NCBI GenBank assembly: GCA_040755295.1
Contig: JBFMBK010000013.1
Location: 1 to 64,000 of the forward strand
Length of the DNA stretch: 64,000 bases
Source of the DNA: Bacillota bacterium
GTDB taxonomy: Bacteria; Bacillota; Desulfotomaculia; Desulfotomaculales; Ammonificaceae
Direction of reading: 5' to 3'
Of the stretch, positions 18,584-27,391 are shown piece by piece. The notes below the pieces were generated by a model, which had not been told where the DNA came from, did no database searches, and was given only the letters and a program-made list of their open reading frames with translations. Within the stretch, counting starts at the first letter, position 1, and every line of letters starts with the position of its first letter. The translations under genes and the position numbers were made by a program.

Positions 18584-19492
18584 ATGAACTTAAAAACGAC
18601 TATAAAAAGTCTTCTTCCCCCGCTAGTGCAGGACGTGATCAAGGGTTCCAAAAATACGGCTTCCTTAAGGCGTTACATACGTAACAGGATTCCGTGGTCG
18701 GATGGGTACACTGCTTTCAAAAATCATTACATTCAGCAAACGCTTGCTGATCAGAGTATCTTAAGTCTTTTTCGCCATGGTTCTTCCTTGCCCTCCGGCT
18801 ATGGCGTGGGTATCGATGAACGTTGTGTCGAATATCCCTGGTTGGTCGCAAACATGGATGCCGGGCCCGGTTATTTCCTTGATGCGGGGTCCACGCTCAA
18901 CCACGATTATGTTTTGGAACACCCCGTCTTCCGGCAAAAGAAACTGTGGATCATGACCCTGGCCCCCGAGGACCACTGTTTTTGGCGAAAGGGAATTTCC
19001 TATGAGTTTTGTGATTTACGGCAAATACCGATTGTCGACGATTACTTCGATGCTATCGCCTGTCTATCGACTCTCGAACATATCGGATTAGACAACGCGC
19101 TGTACACGCATGACGAGTTTTACCGTGAACGGCAACCGAAAGACTTCGTCCGGGCCGTTCAGGAACTGCGGCGGGTGCTTAAGCCCGGCGGCGTGATGTA
19201 CATAAGCGTGCCATACGGAGCTTACGCCGATCTCGGTGCCTTTCAGCAGTTTGACAAAAATTTGTTATCGCTGGCCGTAGAAGCGTTCGAGCCTTACACT
19301 GAAAAAAGCGAGGTTTTTTATCGTTACCGTGAAGACGGGTGGAATACCGCCGGCGCCGAAGAATGCGCCAGCTGTAAGTATGCCGAATGGGTTAGTAAAC
19401 CGCGCAGCGAATGGCCCAACCCTGTGCCGGTGGAACCGGACCGGGCCGCAGCGGCACGCGCCGTGGCATGCGTTTATTTTACTAAAAAATAA
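18584..19492 (+). CDS. SAM-dependent methyltransferase (class I)
   Basis: About 302 residues. The SAM-binding region is divergent: GYFLDAGSTLNHDYVLEH, then DYFDAIACLSTLEHIGLDN and LRRVLKPGGVMYISVPYG, the last two being the normal post-motifs of Methyltransf_11-type enzymes. The N-terminal 60 residues are basic with no membrane segment. It likely methylates a sugar residue of the chain. ATG at 18584 is favoured over 18578 because the purine-rich aagtgag would touch the earlier codon. Confidence 0.75.
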   Translation: MNLKTTIKSLLPPLVQDVIKGSKNTASLRRYIRNRIPWSDGYTAFKNHYIQQTLADQSILSLFRHGSSLPSGYGVGIDERCVEYPWLVANMDAGPGYFLDAGSTLNHDYVLEHPVFRQKKLWIMTLAPEDHCFWRKGISYEFCDLRQIPIVDDYFDAIACLSTLEHIGLDNALYTHDEFYRERQPKDFVRAVQELRRVLKPGGVMYISVPYGAYADLGAFQQFDKNLLSLAVEAFEPYTEKSEVFYRYREDGWNTAGAEECASCKYAEWVSKPRSEWPNPVPVEPDRAAAARAVACVYFTKK

Positions 19493-19572
19493 TTCTACAG
19501 CAATAGAGCATGTCATGGTTGTGGATTTTAAAAGTATATTAGGGTAAGATATATGTTACATTTTAAGATATT

Positions 19573-20391
19573 ATGTCGAGGAAAAACCTATTGACCGATT
19601 ACAAGATTTGTCCAATTACTGAAAAGCCGATGAAACCAGCATTCTCAGAAAAAATCCTGAGAAAATATAATGTTACCTATTACTTTAGTGAAGAGAGTGG
19701 AATGCTGCAGACTGAAACACCGTATTGGCTAGATGAAGCCTATCAGAGTGCCATATCATGCCAAGACACTGGAGTAGTCCGGCGGAATATATCGAATTCC
19801 AAAATACTAGAACCCGCTCTTTGCATTTTCTGCAATCCGAATGCAAGGTTCTTGGACATTGGTGGCGGATATGGATTACTAACAAGATTAATGCGTGATA
19901 TTGGTTTTGATTTTTATACATTAGATCCTTATTGTGAGAACCTTTTTGCTAAAACGTTTGAACCAACAGACGAGTTTAAAGCCGAAGCCCTTACTGCTTT
20001 TGAGGTTTTAGAACATATAGAGAACCCAAAAGTATTTTTAGAAACATATTTTAAAAAATATCACACTAGAACAATCTTATTTTCAACTCTAACCTTCAAA
20101 GAACCAATCCCAGATAGGAACTGGTGGTATTATTCCTTTGAAAGCGGTCAACATATATCGTTTTATCAACCCAAAACATTAGATTTGTTAGCAAAAATAT
20201 TTGGATGCAAATACTACATGATTAGTCCCGAATTTCATGTTATTACAGATAAAAACATTTCCCCATTTAAATACCTTATTATGAGAAATAGACATTCATT
20301 TACTATTTATTCAGCATATATTCGGTACATAAGAAAGAATCTCAGTAAAACATGGGAAGACCATGCAGCTATGAAATCAAAACAGAATTAA
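19573..20391 (+). CDS. Methyltransferase-like protein, AT-rich
   Basis: 272 residues. An N-terminal part with a single CPITEKPM-type element is followed by ARFLDIGGGYGLLTRLMRDIG (SAM motif I), LTAFEVLEHIENPKVFLETY and a Methyltransf_23-like end. It resembles methyltransferases that act on glycans or lipids in surface-polysaccharide clusters. The ATG at 19573 lacks a good ribosome site; a TTG at 19591 with gaggaaaa upstream is an alternative start. The gene is clearly AT-richer than both the preceding and the pathway genes after 22.5 kb, suggesting separate acquisition. Confidence 0.68.
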   Translation: MSRKNLLTDYKICPITEKPMKPAFSEKILRKYNVTYYFSEESGMLQTETPYWLDEAYQSAISCQDTGVVRRNISNSKILEPALCIFCNPNARFLDIGGGYGLLTRLMRDIGFDFYTLDPYCENLFAKTFEPTDEFKAEALTAFEVLEHIENPKVFLETYFKKYHTRTILFSTLTFKEPIPDRNWWYYSFESGQHISFYQPKTLDLLAKIFGCKYYMISPEFHVITDKNISPFKYLIMRNRHSFTIYSAYIRYIRKNLSKTWEDHAAMKSKQN

Positions 20392-20415
20392 CAACGTATA
20401 AAAGGTGATACATTA

Positions 20416-21396
20416 ATGAGAAAAGCCTTAATAACCGGAATTACAGGGCAAGACGGATCCTATCTTTCAAAACTACTCCTCAGTAAAGGTTATAAGGTTT
20501 ACGGAATTACAAGGAGCGCTGCTAGTATCAATTTAAAAAATCTTAAGTTTCTTAGGATAGACAGGGAGGTGGAGATACTTTCGGCTAATCTCCTTGATTT
20601 ATCAAACATTATCAGGATTCTCGACAAGCACAATCCGGATGAAATATACAATCTAGCATCTCAAAGCTCAGTGGGTCTTTCTTTCGATCAACCCATAGGA
20701 ACACTCGAATTCAACATAATGAGCACTGTTAATTTACTTGAGGCCGTACGGTTACTGCATCTTGGATCTCGATTTTATCAGGCATCTTCCAGCGAAATGT
20801 TTGGAAAGGTGTCCGAATTACCGATAACTGAAGAAACCCCTATGCACCCTATCAGTCCTTACGCTGTTTCCAAAGCATCTGCCCATTGGATTGCTGTGAA
20901 TTATCGAGAAGCTTATGGGGTTTTTTCCTGTTGCGGGATTCTGTTCAACCATGAGTCGGTCTTACGGGGAAGTAATTTCGTTACAAAAAAAATAATAAAC
21001 ACGGCGGTAAGAATAGCCAAGGGGTCAACAGATAAACTCAAGTTAGGCAATGTTGCTATAAAAAGGGATTGGGGTTATGCACCAGATTATGTGAGAGCTA
21101 TGTGGTTAATGTTACAGCAGGAAAACCCTGAAGATTATGTTGTCGCTACAGGTGAGTCGCATACCCTGACTGAATTTATTGAATATACTTTTGCTTATTT
21201 GGGACTGAATTGGGAGAACCATGTTGTAATTGATAAGGACCTTTATCGGCCTTCGGATATCGACGAGATTTACGGAAACCCACAAAAAGCCAAAACGATT
21301 TTAGGGTGGGAGTACCATTTGAGATTCGAAGATTTAATAAAACTGCTGATTGAAGAAGAGCTAACGACTGTGCAGGAGGCACTTTTAGCTGAATGA
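20416..21396 (+). CDS. gmd: GDP-mannose 4,6-dehydratase
   Basis: 326 residues. GITGQDG (8-14), the SSSEMFG segment (124-130), Tyr149-x3-Lys153 and NHESVLRGSNFVTKKI are diagnostic for Gmd, which converts GDP-D-mannose to GDP-4-keto-6-deoxy-D-mannose. GDP-mannose would come from manC/manB at 27392-29849. The product can feed the GDP-fucose synthase at 302 and possibly the aminotransferase at 10950. The ribosome site aaggtga is 8 nt before the ATG, and the stop overlaps the next start (ATGA). Confidence 0.9.
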   Translation: MRKALITGITGQDGSYLSKLLLSKGYKVYGITRSAASINLKNLKFLRIDREVEILSANLLDLSNIIRILDKHNPDEIYNLASQSSVGLSFDQPIGTLEFNIMSTVNLLEAVRLLHLGSRFYQASSSEMFGKVSELPITEETPMHPISPYAVSKASAHWIAVNYREAYGVFSCCGILFNHESVLRGSNFVTKKIINTAVRIAKGSTDKLKLGNVAIKRDWGYAPDYVRAMWLMLQQENPEDYVVATGESHTLTEFIEYTFAYLGLNWENHVVIDKDLYRPSDIDEIYGNPQKAKTILGWEYHLRFEDLIKLLIEEELTTVQEALLAE

Positions 21397-22553
21397 AAAT
21401 ATCGTTCATCGTATCAGGAGCACATTCATGGCAGGGTAGCTTTACCTATATTAAAGGGCTTGCTCAAGCTCTTAAGTTTTCTTATAAAGATGGAATAGAA
21501 GTAAGTTTTATTATATCCTCTAAAGATGTTCCCACAGAGCTTAAGGAAACAGGCATTAATACCGTTTCCTTACCTAGTTTCCCGCGGGGTACTCCTTTAT
21601 GGGCGATAGAAGGTACCATTAAGCATCTGTTTTCCTATGACATCAGAGGTTTCTTAAAATACAAACAGCTTAAAACTGACGTGTTGTTTGGCCATGTCGT
21701 CCAACACCGAAACGGAAGTATACCCACCCTATCTTGGATTCCTGACTTGCAGCATGTCCATCTTCCAGAAATGTTTGAACCTTCGGAACGCCGGTGGAGG
21801 AATCGAGTTTTTTTAAAAACAGCCAAAATTTCAAGCCGGATTGTTTTAATGAGTGATGCGGTCGAAAAGGATTTTAAATTGTTTGCACCAAAATATGCAC
21901 ATAAGGCGAGGGTAATAAAGACTGTAAGTTTTATACCGGAGTCAGTTTACGACATCGATTCAAAGTGTGTTTCTCTTCAATACCATTTGCCTGAAAGGTT
22001 TATCTACCTACCCAACAGATTTTGGAGACACAAAAACCATGAACTAGTTTTTCGAGTATTAAGACAGTTAAAAGATGAGGGTATAAAAGTTTTTATCGTA
22101 TGCAGCGGTTATCCGGGTGATCGCCGGTATCCAAATCATTTTAGTGACTTGCTCCAAAAAATTTCGGTCTGGGGTATCCGAGATCAAGTAGCTATTCTCG
22201 GCGTGATCCCACGAGAACACATCTTCCCATTAATGCGCCAGTCTGTGTGTGTTATTAATCCTTCGCTGTTCGAAGGACTTGGCTTGACGGTCAACGAAGC
22301 CTGGTCGCTTGGCAAGCGTGTTATTCTGTCGGACATACCTGCCCACCGCGATCAAAACCCTCCACAAGCAACTTTTTTCAATCCTTATTCAGAAGAAGAC
22401 ATTGCTTTTAGATTAAAAGAAATGTGGCTTAACATTCCACCAGGACCAGATAATGAATTGGAAGAAAAGGCACGCCAAGACTTGCCGGTAAGGCTGAATG
22501 AATGCGCCGGATCATTCTTGTCGGTAACACGTGAGGTTACTGATGTCAAATAA
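21393..22553 (+). CDS. Family 4 glycosyltransferase
   Basis: 386 residues, GT-B fold. The C-terminal donor domain shows FIYLPNRFWRHKNHELVF, VAILGVIPREHIFPLMRQS, and NPSLFEGLGLTVNEAWSLGKRV with the conserved E-x7-E pattern of retaining GT4 enzymes. The N-terminal acceptor domain begins FIVSGAHSWQGSFTYIKGLA. Mannosyl- or fucosyl-type donors are likely given the adjoining gmd, but this is inference. The start codon overlaps the gmd stop (ATGA). Confidence 0.82.
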   Translation: MKISFIVSGAHSWQGSFTYIKGLAQALKFSYKDGIEVSFIISSKDVPTELKETGINTVSLPSFPRGTPLWAIEGTIKHLFSYDIRGFLKYKQLKTDVLFGHVVQHRNGSIPTLSWIPDLQHVHLPEMFEPSERRWRNRVFLKTAKISSRIVLMSDAVEKDFKLFAPKYAHKARVIKTVSFIPESVYDIDSKCVSLQYHLPERFIYLPNRFWRHKNHELVFRVLRQLKDEGIKVFIVCSGYPGDRRYPNHFSDLLQKISVWGIRDQVAILGVIPREHIFPLMRQSVCVINPSLFEGLGLTVNEAWSLGKRVILSDIPAHRDQNPPQATFFNPYSEEDIAFRLKEMWLNIPPGPDNELEEKARQDLPVRLNECAGSFLSVTREVTDVK

Positions 22554-23727
22554 TCAAAGACGATCTGATTTTAAAAGCATCAGCGAAAAGATGCATCAGG
22601 TACACAATTCACCAATTCATAAAAATTTAAAGGCGGTCGTTATATACCCCGCGGAGCTTGCGTCTCCGCGCGCTACGCCCACCCGCGTTCGTTTAAACAT
22701 CGAGGCGATTGAACAAAATCTGAAGCTGGAAGTTATAGATCGAGGCGGCAAAAACGATACCCGAGACACCTGGTCTTTGGGGGAAGACAAGAAAAAAGAG
22801 CAGAAAGGCAATGCACCGTCAGGGTTTTGGGGATTCACCAAAACGGCGCTCCGGCGATTAGACGAGATCAATCCTGATGCGATTCACGCGGTAACCACGG
22901 TAGCCGTTTTGCCGGCCGTACTTTACAAGCGCCGCCATCCTTCAGTCAGGGTTGTTTTTGAGATGCACGGCTTATCTTATTATGAACAGCCGGAACTCCT
23001 GCTTCTTAAGCGCCTGGTTTTGGGTTTCATCGACTTTTGGGGCGCCAGACGGGCCGACGCCGTTATCGCAATGAGTTATACTCAGCGTGAACTGATACGC
23101 AAGCTTTATCGCGTCAATCCAGACAAAATCCGGGTACTGTGGGGACCGGTCGACCTTAATCTCTTCTACAGCGGTGATCCTCCGCCTTCGCGGCCTTTCA
23201 TCATAGGTTACTGCGGGAACGACCTTTTCTGGCAGGGGCTGGAGACGGTCTTTGAAGCATGCCGGTTGTTGGAGGCGCACCCGGACATCCGCTTCCTGCT
23301 TATGGGCTTTCCTAGTGAACGTTATGCCTCGCTCGGTTTACATAACGCAACCTTTATCGGGCCTTTAACGCGTGAAGAAACGCCGTCTTACATGAATCGC
23401 TGTCACGTCTTGCTTTCGCCGAGAATCGCGCACAAGGCTACGGAAACCCAGTACCCCTTCAAGCTTTCGGCATACCTGGCTACCGGAAGGCCGGTGATTG
23501 TCACCTCGGTCAACGACCAGCCTGCGGTAATAGAAAAGGCCGGCTGTGGCATGGTCATACCCCCCGGCGACGCCGGGGCGCTGGCTAACGCCATCCTCCA
23601 TCTCTACCGGATGACCGAAGCAGAAAGATTGACCCTTGGCCGCAACGCGCGTTTTTTCGCCGAAAATAACTTTTCAGTCAAGCATCTGGGAGAAGAATTG
23701 TTAAATCTGTGCCGCCATTCGAATTAA
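22543..23727 (+). CDS. Family 4 glycosyltransferase
   Basis: About 394 residues. It has a typical GT4 C-terminal half: IIGYCGNDLFWQGLETVFEA, FIGPLTREETPSYMNRCHVLLSP, KLSAYLATGRPVIVT and a VIPPGDAGALANAI end. The ATG at 22543 is chosen because gtgagg lies 6 nt upstream; the GTG at 22531 would use that same sequence as coding. It overlaps the preceding GT4 gene by 11 nt. It is more GC-rich than the gene before it, marking a shift in base composition around 22.6 kb. Confidence 0.82.
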   Translation: MSNNQRRSDFKSISEKMHQVHNSPIHKNLKAVVIYPAELASPRATPTRVRLNIEAIEQNLKLEVIDRGGKNDTRDTWSLGEDKKKEQKGNAPSGFWGFTKTALRRLDEINPDAIHAVTTVAVLPAVLYKRRHPSVRVVFEMHGLSYYEQPELLLLKRLVLGFIDFWGARRADAVIAMSYTQRELIRKLYRVNPDKIRVLWGPVDLNLFYSGDPPPSRPFIIGYCGNDLFWQGLETVFEACRLLEAHPDIRFLLMGFPSERYASLGLHNATFIGPLTREETPSYMNRCHVLLSPRIAHKATETQYPFKLSAYLATGRPVIVTSVNDQPAVIEKAGCGMVIPPGDAGALANAILHLYRMTEAERLTLGRNARFFAENNFSVKHLGEELLNLCRHSN

Positions 23728-23826
23728 CACTTGAGGTTTCAAGTGAGGTTTCAAGCCGGATTCTTATAAGCCGCTTTGAGAATTATACATTCAGATGCAA
23801 GTGTTTATCAGGATTGGAGGATTCTA

Positions 23827-25005
23827 TTGTCTTGTAAACGCCTGCTTCTTTTAAACACGAATCTTGCCGTGGGCGGGGCCGAAAGGCAGTTGCTTCATGT
23901 GGCGCGGTACCTTGACCGTTCCCGCTGGGAGGTATCGGTACTCGTTCTGGAAAAACAGGGGCTGTTTTGCAAAGACCTGCCGGACGACGTAAAGCTGCAC
24001 GCCCTCTCCGAGCATTTACCTGAAAGCGCGCCGGGAAAGCTGTCCTGGTCCCTCCGGCAGGCCGGCGCCGTCCGGGAGTTCTTGCGCGCCAATAATTTCG
24101 ACGCGGTCCTGACCTTTCTATGGCTGCCCAGCCTCTTGTGCGCCTTGGCGTTGCGCGGGTTGAAAAGACGCCCGAAATTCGTCTGGTCGGTTCAGTCGGA
24201 CCTGGAAGCGGATTTCGCCAGCCGGTGGCTGGGCGGGCTGCGTTCATTACTGGTAAAACGGTACATCCCCCCGCAGGTGGCACATTACATTGCCATATCA
24301 GAGGGGGTGGCGGGGAAAATAACGAAGGTCCTGAGAATACCTCTCCCGGGGATTACCATTATACCCAATGCAATAGATCTGACAGTTATCGACAAACTGA
24401 AGGAGGAGAAGCCAGCTGATTTGAAGAATAAGGCTCCGGGACGGTTGCGGTTGATTTCGGTCGGACGATTGGCCCCGCAAAAGGCCCATCATGATTTGCT
24501 GGCCGGTTTTGCGGAAGCATGCAAGTCTTCGGCTCAAGACCTGGAGCTTGTCATCCTGGGAGAAGGTCCGGAAAGGAACCGCCTTGAGTCCTTGATTGCA
24601 GAGTTGGGAATCGAAGGGCGTGTCTTCCTGCCCGGGGTTGCCGCGAACCCATATGCCTGGATGTACGAGTCGGATGCTTTCGTGCTCGCTTCGGCATGGG
24701 AACCTTTCGGCATTGTAATTACCGAGGCCTTAGCGGCAGGTTTGCCCGTAATTACCACCGCGACCGACGGCGGCAAAGATATTGTCGGATCATCCGGCGC
24801 GGGTATAATGGTACCTGTGGGCGATAAGTCGGCATTAAGCCGGGCGATCCTCAGCCTCGTCTCCGCACCGGAAAAACGGGCGGCTTTGGGCCGAAAAGCC
24901 CGTGAACGGGCAAAGGACTTCGACGCCGCGGCCATTGTACCTTTGTACGATACGGTTTTAAAACAAGTCACAACCGAACGAATTAACGACGAACAGCGGG
25001 GATAA
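23827..25005 (+). CDS. Family 4 glycosyltransferase
   Basis: About 392 residues from TTG at 23827, which has ggagg 6 nt upstream and puts the conserved LLLLNTNLAVGGAERQLLHV at the N terminus. The donor domain has LISVGRLAPQKAHHDLL, LVILGEGPERNRLESLI, VFLPGVAANPYAWMYESDAF and ASAWEPFGIVITEALAAGLP with the E-x7-E motif. It is closest in pattern to WbpH/PimB-like retaining enzymes. The 99 bp before it carry a 12-bp duplication (tgaggtttcaag twice, from about 23731) and nothing else. It stops 3 nt before ugd. Confidence 0.85.
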   Translation: MSCKRLLLLNTNLAVGGAERQLLHVARYLDRSRWEVSVLVLEKQGLFCKDLPDDVKLHALSEHLPESAPGKLSWSLRQAGAVREFLRANNFDAVLTFLWLPSLLCALALRGLKRRPKFVWSVQSDLEADFASRWLGGLRSLLVKRYIPPQVAHYIAISEGVAGKITKVLRIPLPGITIIPNAIDLTVIDKLKEEKPADLKNKAPGRLRLISVGRLAPQKAHHDLLAGFAEACKSSAQDLELVILGEGPERNRLESLIAELGIEGRVFLPGVAANPYAWMYESDAFVLASAWEPFGIVITEALAAGLPVITTATDGGKDIVGSSGAGIMVPVGDKSALSRAILSLVSAPEKRAALGRKARERAKDFDAAAIVPLYDTVLKQVTTERINDEQRG

Positions 25006-25008
25006 CAA

Positions 25009-26382
25009 ATGAATGTAGTCATTGTGGGTCTTGGATGGGTCGGGCTTACGACCGGATCGGTGATGGCCTTTCTTGGCCATGATGTTACAGGGTTTGACGT
25101 AAATGAAACACTAGTCGGCCGGTTACAGAAGGGCGAAGCTCCGTTCTTCGAACCCGGTCTGGCTGAATTCACTGAAGCACAACTGGGTGCCGGGCGGCTG
25201 AGATTTACTTTGGATTTAAAAAGTGCTTTGGCGCCGGCGGACGTTATTTTTATCGCTGTGGGAACCCCCCTCACAGAAGACGGGCAGACTGTGGATATGC
25301 GTTTCGTCAGCCAGGCGGCTATGGACATAGGCATGCATCTTGAAAAAGGACGGTTTCGCGTAATAGTGAATAAGAGTACGGTTCCGGCGGGCTCCAACGG
25401 TTGGGTTGATTCCTTCATAGGACAAAGCCTTCAAGAACGCGGGATTATAGGGCAGGTTGATTACGCCGTGGCCAGCAACCCCGAGTTTCTTCGCGAAGGA
25501 TCAGCCATTCGGGACACAATCTACCCCGACCGGGTAGTGATCGGCGCGGAGGATACCTGCGCCGTGGACACCCTGACGAAGCTTTACCGGCCGATTCTCG
25601 AGCAAACCTTTCCGCCCCCGCCGGGATTTCCCCGGGCGGAAGGGTTTAATAAGGTGCCGTTGTTAAAAGTGGACCCGGTGACAGCGGAACTGGTTAAATA
25701 CGCCGCAAACGCTTTCCTGGCCACTAAAATAAGCTTCATTAACGAAATCGCAAACATCTGTGACCTGGTAGGCGCCAACGTCGCTGACGTCGCCGCGGGT
25801 ATCGGCCTGGACAGCCGCATCGGTCAGTCCTTCCTGAGCGCCGGTATCGGTTGGGGCGGCAGTTGTTTTCCTAAAGACCTGACGGCGCTGGTGCGCGAAA
25901 GCGAAGTTTACGGTTACAACGCCCGGTTGCTTAAAGCAGCCTCGGACGTCAACCAGCTTCAACGAATGGTCGTAGTTAAAAAATTACAGGATGTGCTCAA
26001 AACAGTTCGGGGTAAAACGGTCGGTGTCCTGGGACTTTCGTTTAAGCCGAACACCGACGATCTCCGCAGCGCCCCTTCAATAGACATCATTAGGAAACTA
26101 ACCGAAATCGGGGCCGTGGTTCGGGCATACGACCCGGTTGCCATGGAGCCCTTCGGGAAAATGTACCCTGAGGTTCAGGTGAGCCTTTGCGCAAGCGTCA
26201 ACGAGGTGGCGGAAGGCGCGGATGCCCTCATTCTTGTGACGGAGTGGCGCGAATTCCTCGATTGTGATTGGCCGAGGATCCGAACGCTTATGCGCACCCC
26301 GGTAATCATTGACGGCAGAAATGCATTAAATAAGAGTTATCTGGAGGGCTTGGATTTTGTCTATCGCGGCGTGGGAGTTTGA
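25009..26382 (+). CDS. ugd: UDP-glucose 6-dehydrogenase
   Basis: 457 residues of the UDP-glucose/GDP-mannose dehydrogenase family. It has the N-terminal NAD loop GLGWVG (7-12), VAVGTP-type IAVGTPLTEDG, the catalytic Cys286 in GWGGSCFPKD, and the C-terminal LGLSFKPNTDDLRSAPSI. It oxidises UDP-glucose to UDP-glucuronate with two NAD. The next gene is a UDP-glucuronate decarboxylase, so UDP-glucose is the likely substrate. A GDP-mannose or UDP-ManNAc activity is less likely in this context. Confidence 0.88.
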   Translation: MNVVIVGLGWVGLTTGSVMAFLGHDVTGFDVNETLVGRLQKGEAPFFEPGLAEFTEAQLGAGRLRFTLDLKSALAPADVIFIAVGTPLTEDGQTVDMRFVSQAAMDIGMHLEKGRFRVIVNKSTVPAGSNGWVDSFIGQSLQERGIIGQVDYAVASNPEFLREGSAIRDTIYPDRVVIGAEDTCAVDTLTKLYRPILEQTFPPPPGFPRAEGFNKVPLLKVDPVTAELVKYAANAFLATKISFINEIANICDLVGANVADVAAGIGLDSRIGQSFLSAGIGWGGSCFPKDLTALVRESEVYGYNARLLKAASDVNQLQRMVVVKKLQDVLKTVRGKTVGVLGLSFKPNTDDLRSAPSIDIIRKLTEIGAVVRAYDPVAMEPFGKMYPEVQVSLCASVNEVAEGADALILVTEWREFLDCDWPRIRTLMRTPVIIDGRNALNKSYLEGLDFVYRGVGV

Positions 26383-27337
26383 TCCGGCCTGCTTCCGTGA
26401 CAAGCATATCCTGATCAGTGGAGCGGCCGGTTTTCTCGGAAGCCACATGGTGGATGCGTTGCTGTCTGCGGGAGGCCGGGTCACGGGCGTTGACAATCTT
26501 AGTACCGGCAATCTCGAGAACCTTGCTGAAGCCCGTAAAAATCCAAACTTCAGTTTCATCCGTCACGACGTGGTCGGAGAAGTTCCGCTGAAAGGTCTTG
26601 TTGATTACGTCGCCCATCTCGCCAGCCCGGCAAGCCCTGTTGACTACCATCGTTTAAGTATCGAGACGATGCTGGTTAACAGCCTTGGAACAAAAAATCT
26701 CCTTGACCTGGCGCAGGCATCCAGCGCTGTCTTCTTGCTGGCCAGCACCTCTGAAGTATACGGCGATCCGCTGGTTCACCCCCAGAAAGAGGCTTACTGG
26801 GGAAACGTGAATCCCACGGGACCGCGGGCGTGTTACGACGAAAGCAAGCGCTTCGCGGAAGCACTGACCATGGAGTACCACCGCCGCTACGGACTGAATG
26901 TTCGAATCGCCAGAATTTTTAACACTTACGGGCCGCGGATGCGCCCTCACGACGGCAGGGTGGTTTCCAATTTTATTACTCAGTCCTTAAAAGACGAACC
27001 CTTGACAATTTACGGTGACGGACGGCAGACTCGCAGCTTCGTATACGTCAAGGACGAAATTGACGGACTGGTCCGTCTGCTTGCTGCGCCGCATGTTACA
27101 GGTAAAGCGGTGAATATCGGGAACCCGGAAGAACGGACAATACTTAATTTTGCGGAAATGATCGCCGAACTCTGCGGCCGCGATTTTAAAACGGAATTCA
27201 GAGAGCTGCCTCTGGACGACCCTTTGCGGCGCTGTCCGGATATTTCTAAAGCGCGGGCGTTGCTGGGCTGGGAACCCGGGATTCCTATTAGGGACGGCTT
27301 AAGCAGGACCATATCTTATTTTAAAAATATCCTATAG
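26357..27337 (+). CDS. UDP-glucuronate decarboxylase (UDP-xylose synthase) family
   Basis: 326 residues. It has GAAGFLG (22-28), STSEVYGDP (130-138), Tyr160-x3-Lys164 and RIFNTYGPRMRPHDGRVVSNF, the UXS signature. It would convert UDP-glucuronate to UDP-xylose in the cytoplasm. The start is a TTG with ggaggg 8 nt upstream; it overlaps ugd by 26 nt, supporting a shared pathway. A dTDP-glucose dehydratase or other NDP-sugar epimerase is less consistent with the HDGRVVSNF motif. Confidence 0.85.
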   Translation: MSIAAWEFDPACFRDKHILISGAAGFLGSHMVDALLSAGGRVTGVDNLSTGNLENLAEARKNPNFSFIRHDVVGEVPLKGLVDYVAHLASPASPVDYHRLSIETMLVNSLGTKNLLDLAQASSAVFLLASTSEVYGDPLVHPQKEAYWGNVNPTGPRACYDESKRFAEALTMEYHRRYGLNVRIARIFNTYGPRMRPHDGRVVSNFITQSLKDEPLTIYGDGRQTRSFVYVKDEIDGLVRLLAAPHVTGKAVNIGNPEERTILNFAEMIAELCGRDFKTEFRELPLDDPLRRCPDISKARALLGWEPGIPIRDGLSRTISYFKNIL

Positions 27338-27391
27338 ACATTCGCCAATAGAACACCTGCGAGATTGAGGATAAAAAAGCGGGAGGAGACA

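Noticed and set aside
24534-25418. 294-codon open frame on the - strand
   Set aside because: Antisense to a GT4 gene and ugd, both strongly supported on the + strand.
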